Shown: piece by piece, positions 39,360 to 49,174 of the stretch
Layout: each line of letters begins with the position of its first letter
Position numbering within the stretch: the stretch's first letter is position 1
Origin: DATGPD01 sp041398565
Lineage (GTDB): Bacteria > Planctomycetota > UBA1135 > UBA2386
Length of the DNA stretch: 64,000 nucleotides
NCBI GenBank assembly: GCA_041398565.1
Contig: JAWKUN010000002.1
Span: 1-64,000, forward strand
Direction: 5' to 3'
Program-made: the position numbers and the translations under genes
The notes under the pieces: generated by a model
Database searches by the model: none
The model's input: only the letters and a program-made list of their open reading frames with translations
Told to the model about the DNA's origin: nothing

Positions 39360-41252
39360 CTACCTTTCGAGGGCGATCTCGGCGAAGCCCACCGCGCCGG
39401 GGTGCGTCTTGCCGGTGTCTCTCGTGTCCACGGCGAGGTCGAGGCGACGCACGCGCGTCGTCTTGACGAGTTCGAGGCGCGCCGGCACCAGTTCGTCGGC
39501 GACCATCTCGACGGTGAGCGGCGCCTTGCTGCCGTTGACGAACACCTGCACGCGCCGCGCGCGGTCGAAGACGCCGATGCTGGCCCGGGCGCCGTTGGCC
39601 TGGGTCAAGACCAGGGTGCGCGCGACGACCGGCTTCTTGAAGTTCAAGACCAGGCGTGGCGCGGGATCGTCGGTCGCGCAGACCCAAGCCGATCCCTCGC
39701 GTCCGTCGACCGCGCGGTCGGCGCTGCGGTCGGGGCCGAACTCGCTCGATGCGCTGGCCTCGACCTCGTCGGCGGCCAGCACGTTGCGTGTCTTCCAGGT
39801 GGCGGCGTGGAGCATCCACGGTTCCAGCGCCTCCGCCACCTCGACCTTGACGGGCGGCGTGGCGAGGGTCACCGCATCACCCAGGGGTTTGCCGTCGGCG
39901 CCCAGCCGGTGCGCCTGCACCTGCGCCATCACCAGGTAGCTGCCACGGCGTGCCGGCTGCCAGCGGACCGCGAGGTCCTCGGTCGGCGTCCACGGCTTGC
40001 CGCTGCCGGCCAGAGTGGCCGTTGGCGCGCCGTCGACGAGGTACTGCACGCCGTCCACGGCGTATCCGCGCGTGCCGTCGGTAGCGGCGACGCGCGTCAG
40101 CAGGAAGGTCCACGGACCGCCGGCGTGGTCGCCGAGAGCCTTCATCGCCACGTCCTTGTCGGCGGCATCGCCGACGAGGGCGCGCATCGCGTCGCGGCGT
40201 TGGCCCGTCTTGGCGGCGGTTGCACGCTTGAGGAACAGGATGGCGAAGCAGGTGTCGGACTCCGGGTCGGGAAGCGGCCAGGCGCCGGCGGCGTCCTGCT
40301 TCTCGAGCAGGACGCGCGCGCCCTCGAGATACCAAGGGTGGTCGCCCCAGTAGGCCACCTGGTACAGCGCCGACACACGCTCGATGCCGTACAGGTAGTA
40401 GAGCCAGCGCTGGCCGGCGAACTCGGGGTTGTCGCGCGCGTCGAAGTGGTGTGCCAGCCAGTTGCGCCCGAGACGGACGGCGTCGTCGACCTCGCGGGCG
40501 AGGTCGCCGGGCACGCGGCCCAGCTGCTCGCGGGCCACGTACAGCGACGTCAGGCCGGCGGTGGTCATCGAGCCGGTGGCCTGGCCGCCGCCGAGCCCGT
40601 AGTGGAAGCCGGCGAGTTCGAGCTTCTCCTTGCCGCTGCCCACCGTGCGCGGCCGGTCCTGGTAGCGCAAGACCGTGCGCAGCGCGTCCTGCCAGCTCGA
40701 CGGCGGCACCTTGAGGCCGGTGCGCGCCGCTGCGCGCAGGCCGAGCAGCGCGAACTGGGTGATCGACAGGTCTTGGTCGCCGTGCAGGCCGCGGTCACGT
40801 GGTCCGAGCGGGTAGGGCCAGCTGCCTCGCTGCCAGCGCAGCAGATCCTGGACCAGTCGTTCCATGGGCGCACGGAAGCTCGGGTCGCTGCTCTCCGCGA
40901 ACGCCATCAGCATGGCGCCGGCGACGTACACCTTGTCGGGACGCAGGCCCTCGAGGTGCGCCAACCCGCGCTGCACTCCGGGGTGCGTGCGCGGGAGCCC
41001 CGCCTTGAGCAGCGTGTAGACCGACAGGGCCGTCTGTCCGCCCGCGAAGGTGCCACTGTGCGCGAACCAGGAACCGTCGCGCTGTTGCAGGTCCAGCAGG
41101 CGCTGGCAGCCGCGATCGATGGCTTCGTCGACGCGTGGCTGCAACTCGATCACGGCGAGCGCATCCTCGCGGCGGAGGTCACTCGAGGTCTGGGCGGCCA
41201 CGGCGACGGCCAGCGTCGCGCCCGGCACGACCAGGCACAGAAGACGGGACAT
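39360..41252 (-). CDS. Secreted squalene-cyclase-like repeat protein with discoidin-like end
   Basis: 630 residues from ATG 41252; a TTG five codons earlier is possible. A signal peptide ends near VAVAAQ. Residues 35-340 contain alpha/alpha-barrel repeats with QW-like motifs such as LLDLQQRDGSWFAHSG, LRWQRGSWPYPLG and LLEKQDAAGAWPLPD. Residues 480-630 form a beta-sandwich like F5/8-type C or NPCBM carbohydrate-binding domains (ASSEFGPDRSADRAVDGREG near 490-512). No DxDD cyclase motif was seen, so it is not a hopene cyclase. Secreted barrel proteins of this type are abundant in Planctomycetota. Confidence 0.75.
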   Translation of the reverse strand: MSRLLCLVVPGATLAVAVAAQTSSDLRREDALAVIELQPRVDEAIDRGCQRLLDLQQRDGSWFAHSGTFAGGQTALSVYTLLKAGLPRTHPGVQRGLAHLEGLRPDKVYVAGAMLMAFAESSDPSFRAPMERLVQDLLRWQRGSWPYPLGPRDRGLHGDQDLSITQFALLGLRAAARTGLKVPPSSWQDALRTVLRYQDRPRTVGSGKEKLELAGFHYGLGGGQATGSMTTAGLTSLYVAREQLGRVPGDLAREVDDAVRLGRNWLAHHFDARDNPEFAGQRWLYYLYGIERVSALYQVAYWGDHPWYLEGARVLLEKQDAAGAWPLPDPESDTCFAILFLKRATAAKTGQRRDAMRALVGDAADKDVAMKALGDHAGGPWTFLLTRVAATDGTRGYAVDGVQYLVDGAPTATLAGSGKPWTPTEDLAVRWQPARRGSYLVMAQVQAHRLGADGKPLGDAVTLATPPVKVEVAEALEPWMLHAATWKTRNVLAADEVEASASSEFGPDRSADRAVDGREGSAWVCATDDPAPRLVLNFKKPVVARTLVLTQANGARASIGVFDRARRVQVFVNGSKAPLTVEMVADELVPARLELVKTTRVRRLDLAVDTRDTGKTHPGAVGFAEIALER

Positions 41253-41440
41253 GGACAGGGAGGGCAACGCTCACCGATCGTCAGTGTGGTCGCATCCGGT
41301 GTCAATCGCGACGGGGAGGTGCAGGCGCGGGCGAGGCGGTGCATACGTGCGACGACGCGGCCTGGCGTGGAGCGTAGCTGTGGGGCCCGCGGCCGGGGAG
41401 CCCGGAGTCGGGGCGTTTGGGCCCGTCGCCGGTAGTGCGC

Positions 41441-42319
41441 TCAGTGTACGCCGGCGCCGCCGGGCGTACCGGTGGGAGGGACGCCGATGGGCCCGACGCG
41501 CAGCTCGTCGATCTGCGCCTGCAGCATCGGCGGCAGCGCCTTGCCCTCGTCTTGGCGGCGCGCCGTCTCGAGCAGGAGCTGCGTGGTGTTGAGACACACG
41601 CGCTGTCCGGTGTTGGAGATGCCTCCCTCGAGGAACGTGAAGCGCGCGAACCTGATGGCGAACAGGTTCTCGAACAGGTTGCGCACCTGCATCTCGAGCG
41701 CGGCGCGCAGATCGCCCTCGGTGACGCACTCGGTGCGCACCAGGCGGTCGCCGAGCAGTTCCTTGGTGCGATCCACCGCCTCCAGGTTGCTCTGCAGCTG
41801 CTCGGGCGTCAGCTTGCTCTGGGCTTCGAGAATGGTGCCGAGACGCCACTCGGGGCTGCGGTGGTTGGTCACCGCGTGGACGATCGCGCCGCGCAAGAAC
41901 TCGAGGACGTAGATCGTCTCGTTGGCTTGCAGGGTCAGGGTCCCGGTCTTGTGCAGCGTGCTCAGCAGGTTCAGGAGGTCGGTGAGGCCGAGCGTGTCGG
42001 TGGTGCCGCGCAAGCCGGAAGTCGGCGCCTTGGTCACCGACGCCGTCGGCTCGGAGCGCACCTCCGGCATGCCGCGGCCGGTGATGCCGAGGTGATGCTC
42101 GGCGTAGAACAGGTGCGTTGCCACCTGGCGCAGGTGCCAGCGCAGCTCGGAGGTGGCAGTGACCAGCTCGGGCAAGGCTTCCACCGAGCCGTCGAGGCAG
42201 CGGCGCTTGACGACGGCGACCAGGTCCTCCATCTCCGTCACGCGGCGTTCGAGTTTGCCGATCTCGGCGAAGGCGTGGATTTGCGCGTCGACGGACTGGG
42301 CGGAAGTCGGTTTCGCCAT
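41441..42319 (-). CDS. DUF4388 (PATAN-like) domain protein
   Basis: 292 residues from ATG 42319. An N-terminal coiled coil (about 15-75) precedes a DUF4388-type domain (about 105-260): LLNLLSTLHKTGTLTLQ, IYVLEFLRGAIVHAVTNHR and the later LLGDRLVRTECVTEGDLRAALE. Such domains are found fused to response regulators and are thought to mediate protein interactions in signalling. Here no receiver or enzymatic domain is attached. Divergent from the C25 peptidase gene. Confidence 0.75.
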   Translation of the reverse strand: MAKPTSAQSVDAQIHAFAEIGKLERRVTEMEDLVAVVKRRCLDGSVEALPELVTATSELRWHLRQVATHLFYAEHHLGITGRGMPEVRSEPTASVTKAPTSGLRGTTDTLGLTDLLNLLSTLHKTGTLTLQANETIYVLEFLRGAIVHAVTNHRSPEWRLGTILEAQSKLTPEQLQSNLEAVDRTKELLGDRLVRTECVTEGDLRAALEMQVRNLFENLFAIRFARFTFLEGGISNTGQRVCLNTTQLLLETARRQDEGKALPPMLQAQIDELRVGPIGVPPTGTPGGAGVH

Positions 42320-42503
42320 GGTTCGGGTTCGGTGTGAGCCGGCGGTCGCCGTCTCGGTGTCGGGATCGGCGACATCGGGCCGCCCGGTTGAGAGGGAACG
42401 TCGGCGTCGGTGGCACCGGCAGATCGGCTCCCCGGGAGTACGGCGGCACTGCATGCGGCGAGGGGTGCCGGGCCACTGCCACGGCTACGATGCGCGACCT
42501 CGC

Positions 42504-44060
42504 ATGCTGATCGCTGCTCTGTCGTGTGTCTTGCAGGCGTCGGCGACGCCGCCCGTCGACCTGGTGGTGGTGGCGCCGCGCGCCTTCGTCCCGGCGCTCA
42601 CACCCTACCTCGAGCACCGCCGCGGCCGGCTCGGCTGCGAACTTCTCGTCCTCGAGGACGCACTCGCCGCACACGAGGGAGTCGACGAGGCCGAGCGGCT
42701 CAAGCGCGCGCTCTACGAGCGGTGGCGGGCCGGCCGCCGTTACGTGCTCCTCGTCGGTGACGCCGACCGCCTGCCAGTGCGCTACATGATGCTCGATCGC
42801 GTGACGCCCGCGGCGTGCGACGTCGCCTTCTACGGCAGCGACCTCTACTACGGGGATCTGGCTCGGCCCGACGGGTCCTTCGACGACTGGAACGCGCGCA
42901 AGGACGGCGAGCACGGTGCCTACTTCGGCGAGGTGCACGGTGAGCGCCACAAGGACGGGCCGATCAACTTCGACGGCATCGACTACCTTCCGGAGGTCGG
43001 CGTCGGCCGTTGGCCGGTCAGCTCCGTGGCCGAGCTCGAGGCGTTGGTGGCCAAGTCTCTGGCGCACGAGAACGAGAGCCGGGTCGCAGTGCCGTCGAGC
43101 ATGGCGCTGCTCGTCGTGCCGGGCTGGGTCGACGCCTCGCCAGCCTTCGACGACGTCGTCCGCGCCTGCCCCGGTTGGCGAACGCTGCGGCGTGGCTTCG
43201 GCGACGGGTCGGGCGGGGTCGACGGTGAGGCGGTGGCGACCCTCCTGTGCGGCGGCGTCGACCTGCTCGTGCACGCTGGCCACGGCTCGCCGAACGGCTT
43301 CGACGGCAGTCTGTGCCTGACCGATCTGCCGCGTCTGCGCGATCGGCGCCGGCTGCCGATCGTGCTCTCCGCGGGGTGCAGCACGGCCTACTTCGCGACG
43401 TTGCCGCCCTACGAGGACTACGTCGACGTGCGCGGGGTGCGGCACGCCGGGACCGACCGCGGCGAGCGCTTCACGGCACCGCCACCGGCTCCAGCCTGCC
43501 TGCAGCCGGCCGACCTCGATCGCGGCGGGTTCGGCGAACGCATGCTGCTCGGTCCCGGCGGCGCGATCGCCTACTTCGGCTGCGACACCGGCGCCCAGCC
43601 GTGCGCCCTGACCCTCGTCGGCGAGTTCGCCAAGAGCATCGCACGCGGCAACGGCCGCCTCGGCGACGCCTGGCGGACAGCGGTCACGCGCTACTTCGAG
43701 CGCGAGCGTCTCGCCGAGCTGGAGCCGACCGAGAGCTGGTATCCACCGAGCGTGTTCTTCCAGGCCATGAAGTTCGTGCTGTTCGGCGACCCGAGCCTAC
43801 CCCTGCCCGAGTCCGCGAGCGTTGGCGAGGACCGGCCGCAGGCCGAACCGGCGCAGACCGAACCAGCGCAGACCGAACCGGCGAAGACCGAAACGCCGGT
43901 CAGGGCTCGGCGCCGAGGTGGACCTGGTAGTCGCCCGAGAAGTCGTCGCCCGAGATCTCGCACATCCACGCGCCGGTCGTCGCCGGCCAGCGCAGCGTGC
44001 CCGAGTGCTTGCCGGACGTCACCAGTTGTTCGGCGGCCATCTCGCCGCCGGGCGTGCTGA
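42504..44060 (+). CDS. C25 (gingipain-like) cysteine peptidase
   Basis: 518 residues from ATG 42504. The start MLIAALSCVLQASA is a likely signal peptide. Peptidase C25 family traits are VLLVGDADRLPVRY, the catalytic histidine in LLVHAGHGSPNGFDG (about residue 262) and the catalytic cysteine in IVLSAGCSTAYF (about 293), followed by FVLFGDPSLPLP at the domain end (about 425). After 43845 the frame passes through a 15-bp tandem repeat (PAQTE units) and then a 55-residue arginine/serine-rich tail that overlaps an opposite-strand gene. That tail looks unselected and may be read-through into the neighbour. Confidence 0.78.
   Translation: MLIAALSCVLQASATPPVDLVVVAPRAFVPALTPYLEHRRGRLGCELLVLEDALAAHEGVDEAERLKRALYERWRAGRRYVLLVGDADRLPVRYMMLDRVTPAACDVAFYGSDLYYGDLARPDGSFDDWNARKDGEHGAYFGEVHGERHKDGPINFDGIDYLPEVGVGRWPVSSVAELEALVAKSLAHENESRVAVPSSMALLVVPGWVDASPAFDDVVRACPGWRTLRRGFGDGSGGVDGEAVATLLCGGVDLLVHAGHGSPNGFDGSLCLTDLPRLRDRRRLPIVLSAGCSTAYFATLPPYEDYVDVRGVRHAGTDRGERFTAPPPAPACLQPADLDRGGFGERMLLGPGGAIAYFGCDTGAQPCALTLVGEFAKSIARGNGRLGDAWRTAVTRYFERERLAELEPTESWYPPSVFFQAMKFVLFGDPSLPLPESASVGEDRPQAEPAQTEPAQTEPAKTETPVRARRRGGPGSRPRSRRPRSRTSTRRSSPASAACPSACRTSPVVRRPSRRRAC
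43845..43895 (+). repeat. 15-bp tandem repeat at the end of the C25 gene
   Basis: Three units of GAACCGGCGCAGACC type (43845, 43860, 43875) with a partial fourth. They encode E-P-A-[QK]-T and sit just before the antisense overlap. Confidence 0.8.
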
Positions 44061-44262
44061 GGCGGACCCGCAGGGAACCACCGCTGCAGGTCGCCGCGAT
44101 CCGCACGATCACCACGCGCGCGCCAGCGTGACAGTCGAGCGAGCCCTCGTCCGAACCGGTCCAGTGCGACAGGCCGTAGTGGGCTCGGTCGTCCCACGTG
44201 AACTGCGTCGTCGCGCTGCATGCCACCAAGGCGAGCGCCATTGTCGGAGCCAGGGTGCGCAT
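43900..44262 (-). CDS. Small lipoprotein
   Basis: 120 residues. Signal MALALVAC with lipobox LVAC (cysteine 15), then a beta-rich mature domain with several tryptophans and cysteines, ending LRWPATTGAWMCEISGDDFS and YQVHLGAEP. The ATG is 6 bases after the sulfatase stop, so the two are an operon. Its 3' half overlaps the C25 gene's tail by 161 bases on the other strand; this frame looks more protein-like there. Function unknown. Confidence 0.65.
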   Translation of the reverse strand: MRTLAPTMALALVACSATTQFTWDDRAHYGLSHWTGSDEGSLDCHAGARVVIVRIAATCSGGSLRVRLSTPGGEMAAEQLVTSGKHSGTLRWPATTGAWMCEISGDDFSGDYQVHLGAEP

Positions 44263-44268
44263 GCGAGG

Positions 44269-45651
44269 TCAGTCGAGGAGCGACGGGGCGATCTCGAGCC
44301 CGGCGAGATGCGTCGACAGGATGTCGAGGATGGCCGGCGGCAGCTCGCCTTCGTACTTGGCCACCGGCCGCGTCTCGCCCGGGTCGAGCTGGATTCGATA
44401 GAGGAGGGGTGGCTCGTGCTCGGTGGCCGAGCCCCCGTAGCCTGGCTGGGTGAACCAGTGCACCTTCTGCGCGCCGACCCGCAGCGCGAACAAGTGCGAT
44501 CCGCGGTAGAAGAACATCTCCTGGCGGGGGCTGCTGCCGCTGCCGGTCAAGACCGGCGTGAGGTCGTAGCCGTCGAACACGCGGTCGCTCGGCATCGTGC
44601 CCCCGGCCAGTGCCAACAGGGTCGGGAACAGGTCGAGGGTAGAGGCCATCTCGTGGCAGGTGCCGCCCGGGGTGATGTGTCCGGGCCACCAGGCGATGGC
44701 CGGCACGCGGAAGCCGCCCTCCCAGGTGCTGCCCTTGCCGTCGCGCAGGGTGCCGGCCGATCCACCGTCGAGGCCCATCGTCAGCCACGGGCCGTTGTCG
44801 CTGGTGAAGATCACCAGGGTCTGCTGCTCGATGTTGTTCTGGCGCAGCGCGTCGAGGATCTGGCCGACGCTCCAGTCGAGCTCTTCGACGACGTCGCCAT
44901 AACGTCCACGCAGGCTGTGGTCGACGAAGCCGGAGGAGCGGAACAGCGGCACGTGTGGCGCGGTGTGCGCCAGGTAGAGGAAGAACGGCCGGTCGTGCAG
45001 GCGGTTGATGGTGGCCACCGCTTCTTGCGTGTAGCGCTCGGTGAGGGTGGTCTGATCGGCCGGCCGCTCGATGATCGACTCGTCGCGCATGAGCGGCACG
45101 TTCCACCAGTGGAAGTCGGGCTCGATCCCCGGATTGGGCCTCGCCACCAGATCCATGTCGTTCGAGTAGGGTAGACCGAACCACGAGTCGAAGCCGTGGT
45201 GCGTGGGCAGGTGGCTGGTCTGCGAGCCCAGGTGCCACTTGCCGACGCAGGCGGTGGCGTAGCCCTCGTCGCGCAGGGCTTCCGCCAGGGTGATCTCGCT
45301 CGCCGGCAGGCCCGTGGTGGAGAGGTGAGTCAGCACGCGGATGCGGTCGCCCCACATGCCGCTGCGCACCGGCAGGCGCCCGGTGAGCAGGCCGGCGCGG
45401 CTGGGCGTGCACACCGCGTCGCAGGCGTAGAACGACGTGAAGCGCAGACCCTCTTGCGCCATTTGATCGAGGTGCGGGGTGACGATGTTCGGGTGCCCGT
45501 AGCAGCCGAGGTCGCCGTAGCCGAGATCATCGGCCAGGATCACCACGAAGTTCGGCTGGGTCTGGGCTGCGACGGCCGAACTCGTGACGAACGCCGCGGC
45601 GGCGGCCCAGCCGGCGAGGGCGAGGAACGGGCGGTACGTGCGAGTGCGCAT
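44269..45651 (-). CDS. Secreted type I sulfatase
   Basis: 460 residues with a signal peptide (cleavage near SAVAAQ, residue 30). N-terminal metal site FVVILADDLGYGDLGCYG (36-52) provides the two aspartates. The sulfatase signature is CTPSRAGLLTG, with C81 the residue converted to formylglycine; this is the Cys-type, needing a maturase. Later motifs GKWHLG, FTSDNGPW and GGFRVPAIAWWPG match arylsulfatases. Export of a Cys-type sulfatase suggests use of sulfated polysaccharides, a Planctomycetota trait. A lipoprotein gene follows. The FGE-like domain at 53400-54240 does not look active, so another FGE or anSME is needed elsewhere. Confidence 0.92.
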   Translation of the reverse strand: MRTRTYRPFLALAGWAAAAAFVTSSAVAAQTQPNFVVILADDLGYGDLGCYGHPNIVTPHLDQMAQEGLRFTSFYACDAVCTPSRAGLLTGRLPVRSGMWGDRIRVLTHLSTTGLPASEITLAEALRDEGYATACVGKWHLGSQTSHLPTHHGFDSWFGLPYSNDMDLVARPNPGIEPDFHWWNVPLMRDESIIERPADQTTLTERYTQEAVATINRLHDRPFFLYLAHTAPHVPLFRSSGFVDHSLRGRYGDVVEELDWSVGQILDALRQNNIEQQTLVIFTSDNGPWLTMGLDGGSAGTLRDGKGSTWEGGFRVPAIAWWPGHITPGGTCHEMASTLDLFPTLLALAGGTMPSDRVFDGYDLTPVLTGSGSSPRQEMFFYRGSHLFALRVGAQKVHWFTQPGYGGSATEHEPPLLYRIQLDPGETRPVAKYEGELPPAILDILSTHLAGLEIAPSLLD

Positions 45652-45890
45652 GGAGGACTTGCAGCCTAGCGACTCTCGAAGGACGCACCTGCGGGAAATG
45701 TCCGAGGGTCGGGAGAGGCAGGTGGCGACCAGCACGGCGGTCGAGTTTCGCGCGCACCCCGGACCGAGGGTGGGTGGAGCGTGGCGCAACCGCGAAGCGT
45801 CGGCGGACGGGGCAGAAAGTCGATCTCAACGGATCCGTAGCGTCGGTGCCTCGTATGCCCCGGTCTCTCGTGCTCTCACGCAAAGACCCG

Positions 45891-46932
45891 ATGAACAGAA
45901 CCTTCTCCTTCGTCTTCTTCTCCATCGCCTTCGGAGCTGTGCCGACCCTGGCCAACGGTCAAGTGCCCGCGGCCGACGGCCACGGACCGCACAGTTTCGT
46001 GGTCGCCAATCGGGGTTCGCACGACCTGACCGTCCACGACGCCTGGGACGGATCGCTGCGTCGGACCGTGCCGCTGCCGGCAGCGGCCCAGCCCGCCGAG
46101 CCCATGTACGTCGTGCAGGTTCGCGACGAGGTGGTGGTCGGCGACCGTGCCAACGACCGAGTCGTGCGTTTCGGCAAACGGGACTTCGCGGTGCGCGGCG
46201 AGGTCGCGGTCGGCCGCGGCGTGTTCCACATGTGGTCGAACGGACGAGAGCTCTGGGTCAACAACGACGTCGACGCCACCACCTCGGTCGTCGACACGCA
46301 CTCATGGGCGGTCGTGCACACGATTGCCATGCCGGCCGACCTCGTGGGCATGGGCTACAAGCCGCACGACGTGTTCGTCGGGGCGCGCGACGCCTGGGTC
46401 AGTCTCGTCGCCGGCAGCGGTTCCAGCGACTGGGTGATCCGCTACGACGTCGGCAGCCACACCGAGCAAGGCCGCGCCGCGGTGGCGCGCGACCCGCACC
46501 TGTGGTGGGATCGCGCGAGCGACCGCCTGTTCGTCGCGTCGCAGGAGGGCGAGATCGCCGTGTTCGACGGCAGCACGCTGCGGCGCCGACAGACGGTGAC
46601 GCAGGCGGGGGCGCACGGGATCTACGTGCCCTCGGGGACGAACACCCTGCTGGTGACCAACCTGCCGGGCATGGGCGCCGACGACCCTCGTCGCCTACCG
46701 CACCTCGCGGTCCGGCTTGCGTCAGGTCGCCGAGGTCTCGACTCGGGTGCCGACGGCGCACAACATCGCCGCCCTGCCGCTGGGCCTGCGCGTCGCCGTG
46801 ACGCACTCGGGTGCGACCGCGCGCAAGGTGACGCTGTATCGGCTGCGCGGCTTTTGGTGGTGGACCCGACTGGAGCGCATCGGCGAGGTCGACGCGGGTC
46901 TCAACCCGTTCGGGTTGGCGTGGGTGCACTGA
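45891..46932 (+). pseudogene. Secreted YncE-like beta-propeller, disrupted by a frameshift
   Basis: ATG 45891 starts a signal peptide (FSFVFFSIAFGAVPTLANGQ) and a propeller with blades such as SFVVANRGSHDLTVHD, VVGDRANDRVVRFGKRD and VNNDVDATTSVVDTHSW. Around 46680 the reading frame turns arginine-rich, while the sense continues in the next frame as LVAYRTSRSGLRQVAEVSTR and ends at 46932 with GLNPFGLAWVH. One extra base near 46680-46686 explains it; removing it gives ...GMGAD-TLVAYRTS. Either a recent inactivation or a sequence error. The intact product would be about 347 residues. Confidence 0.65.
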
Positions 46933-47068
46933 GCGGCGCCACGCGGGCAGGTCGCCTCTGGCGGGCATGATCTGCGGCCCCGCACGGTTGGCGAGTCCGA
47001 TCGATCCGGGCGCGTGAGCCAGGCGCCGGGGTGCCGCTCGCCCTGAGCGCGGCGGCGTGTGGCCGCGG

Positions 47069-49174
47069 CTACCAGGCCCGGTCCAGGACGACCGCCGTGC
47101 CGCGCAGGTCCTCGCCTACGCGGTGGCCATCGCCGCCTGCCACTGGCGCGACGGCGAGGAACGCAGCCAGGTCGACCTGCAGGCACTTGCGGTTGCCGCC
47201 ATCGAGCAGGTAGCCATAGGCCTTGCCGGTCGCCACGTTCTTGACGACGGCGACGGCGTGCGGATCGCGTGCGTAGCGGTAGGCCGGCAGAACCTGGTAG
47301 CGCCAGTCGAGGAGGCCGAGCCAGTCTTCGCCGGTGGCGACCGCCGCAGGATCCTGCAGCAGGCCGACGCCGACGTCGGTGGAGTAGCCTGCCATGAACA
47401 GCACGAGGTGGGTGTCGGCGTCGACGGCGCATCCGCTGAACTCGAGGCCGTTGCCGATGTGGACCACCGCCGTGCCGGCGCGGGCGGCCGGCGTGAAGGT
47501 GGAGGCGATCGGCGGCACCGCGTCGTTGCGGGTGATCGTCGCCAGGTTGACGAAGCCGACGTTGGGGTTGTCCTCGCCGGTGACGATGCCCACCTGGAAG
47601 GCGGGGTCGACCGCGCCGGCGTCGGCGTCGTGGAGCCCCGACAGCCGGAACGCGGTGGCGTAGGCGTTGTCGTCCATGCTGTAGGAGCGGTCGCGGATGA
47701 GGTCGACGAGCTGGATGCCGCCACCGCCGCGCGTCAGGTAGTTGGGGCAGAAGAGCGTCCCGTGCACGATGTCGGCGCCGAGGTTCTCGGACAGCATCTG
47801 TCCGGCTTCCACCTCGTAGGCGGTGGTCAGCGTCGCCGACGGCCGGTGGAACAGGACGTAGCCGTCCGCGGTGGCCAGCCAGATGCCGTCGCGGCCGAGG
47901 TCGGGGATGCCGCCGGCGACGAACGCGCTGCCGCCGCTGAAGCGGATCGGCGTCGGCGAAGCGATGGCCAGGTCGGTCTCCAGCTCGACCACCCCGGTGT
48001 CGGCGTCGACGAGTGCAGCGTGCTTGCTGCCGTAGGCGTAGACGAAGAGCTGCGGGTGGTCGGCGCCGAGCAGCGGCACGACGCCGCCGACCGGGGTTCG
48101 GTTGAACGTGTCAGTGTAGATGTGCGGCCAGCTCTTGATCTCGGGTGCCGCCGCAGTGGGGTCGGTGACGTCGATCGCCACGACGCCCTGGTCGCGGGCG
48201 GCGACGAAGATCCACTGCTTGCCACCGAACGCCAGAGTCGAGATGGCACCGGAGCTGCTCGCCGACAGGCCGGCGGAGCGCAAGGTCAGCGGACTGGCGG
48301 CGACGCTGCCGCGGACCTGATCGAAGGTCGGGGCCAGGTCGTTGAGGTTGATCCCTTGCTCGTGGACGCGCGCGCCGGTCGCCGCATACACGCCGAGGCG
48401 CTGCAGGAAGTCGCTGGAGCCGGCGGTGAAGGGCAGACGGCCCGTGCCCAGCACCACTGGCGCACCATCGGCCATGCCGTCGAACAGGTTGTCGCTCACG
48501 TCGCTCGCCAGCGCTTCGACCAGCGCGGCGCGGTCGTTTTCGGCCACGTCCTTCGCCAGAGCTTCGAGCCCGCCGAGCACGAATCCGAGCTTGAACGCGT
48601 CGGTGCCGAGGTCGGCGCTGGCGAACGCGGGTCGCAGACGCTCCGGATCCGTCGCCAGGCCGTAGAAGTCCTGCAGGGCGGCGCGCGCCTCGGCGTGGGC
48701 CGACGGCAAGGGTTGGCCGACGGCGAGCTTGGCCCGGGTGAGCGAGTCGATGAACGCCGAGACCGGCGAGATGCTGAGGTCGGTGGCGTCGATGTTGCCG
48801 ACATCGAGCAGGAGGCCGAAGCGGCGGGTGCCGAGGCCCACCACGACGTCGTCCATCTCGCTGACGTAGGTGCCGCCGCTCACCACCAAGCGCACGCTAC
48901 CCGTCGGCGGAGGTACGAGACGCAGGGCGAAGGCGCCGGTCGGCGAACACGTCGTGCTGCCCAGGAGTGCGCCGTTGGCGCCGTTGGGCTCCACGGCGAA
49001 CGCATCGACGGTGCCACCGTCGACCGGACCGAAGGTGACGCTTCCCGACAGCGAGGTGCCGGGGACCACATTGGAGCCGCCACCGCCGCTTCCGCCGCAC
49101 GCAGCGAGGAGAAGCGCGCTGGTGCACGCGATTGCGGATGGTCGGGGGATGGAACGGGACGGGACGTGGTGCAT
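47069..49174 (-). CDS. Large lipoprotein with propeller-like region
   Basis: 701 residues. Lipobox LLAAC (cysteine 26) is followed by a Ser/Gly linker. Residues 40-130 look like a carboxypeptidase-regulatory-type beta domain (SGSVTFGPVDGGTVDAFAV), then a helical part (about 140-250, EARAALQDFYGLATDPERL), then a beta-propeller-like half from about 290 with repeats such as WIFVAARDQGVVAIDVTDP, LFVYAYGSKHAALVDADTG, IWLATADGYVLFHR and VVHIGNGLEFSGCAVDAD. Probable outer-surface or periplasmic protein. No enzyme motif. Confidence 0.68.
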   Translation of the reverse strand: MHHVPSRSIPRPSAIACTSALLLAACGGSGGGGSNVVPGTSLSGSVTFGPVDGGTVDAFAVEPNGANGALLGSTTCSPTGAFALRLVPPPTGSVRLVVSGGTYVSEMDDVVVGLGTRRFGLLLDVGNIDATDLSISPVSAFIDSLTRAKLAVGQPLPSAHAEARAALQDFYGLATDPERLRPAFASADLGTDAFKLGFVLGGLEALAKDVAENDRAALVEALASDVSDNLFDGMADGAPVVLGTGRLPFTAGSSDFLQRLGVYAATGARVHEQGINLNDLAPTFDQVRGSVAASPLTLRSAGLSASSSGAISTLAFGGKQWIFVAARDQGVVAIDVTDPTAAAPEIKSWPHIYTDTFNRTPVGGVVPLLGADHPQLFVYAYGSKHAALVDADTGVVELETDLAIASPTPIRFSGGSAFVAGGIPDLGRDGIWLATADGYVLFHRPSATLTTAYEVEAGQMLSENLGADIVHGTLFCPNYLTRGGGGIQLVDLIRDRSYSMDDNAYATAFRLSGLHDADAGAVDPAFQVGIVTGEDNPNVGFVNLATITRNDAVPPIASTFTPAARAGTAVVHIGNGLEFSGCAVDADTHLVLFMAGYSTDVGVGLLQDPAAVATGEDWLGLLDWRYQVLPAYRYARDPHAVAVVKNVATGKAYGYLLDGGNRKCLQVDLAAFLAVAPVAGGDGHRVGEDLRGTAVVLDRAW

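Noticed and set aside
39360..41252. Hopene/squalene cyclase
   Set aside because: Has QW-like repeats but no DxDD catalytic motif; a signal peptide and a carbohydrate-binding-like end do not fit.
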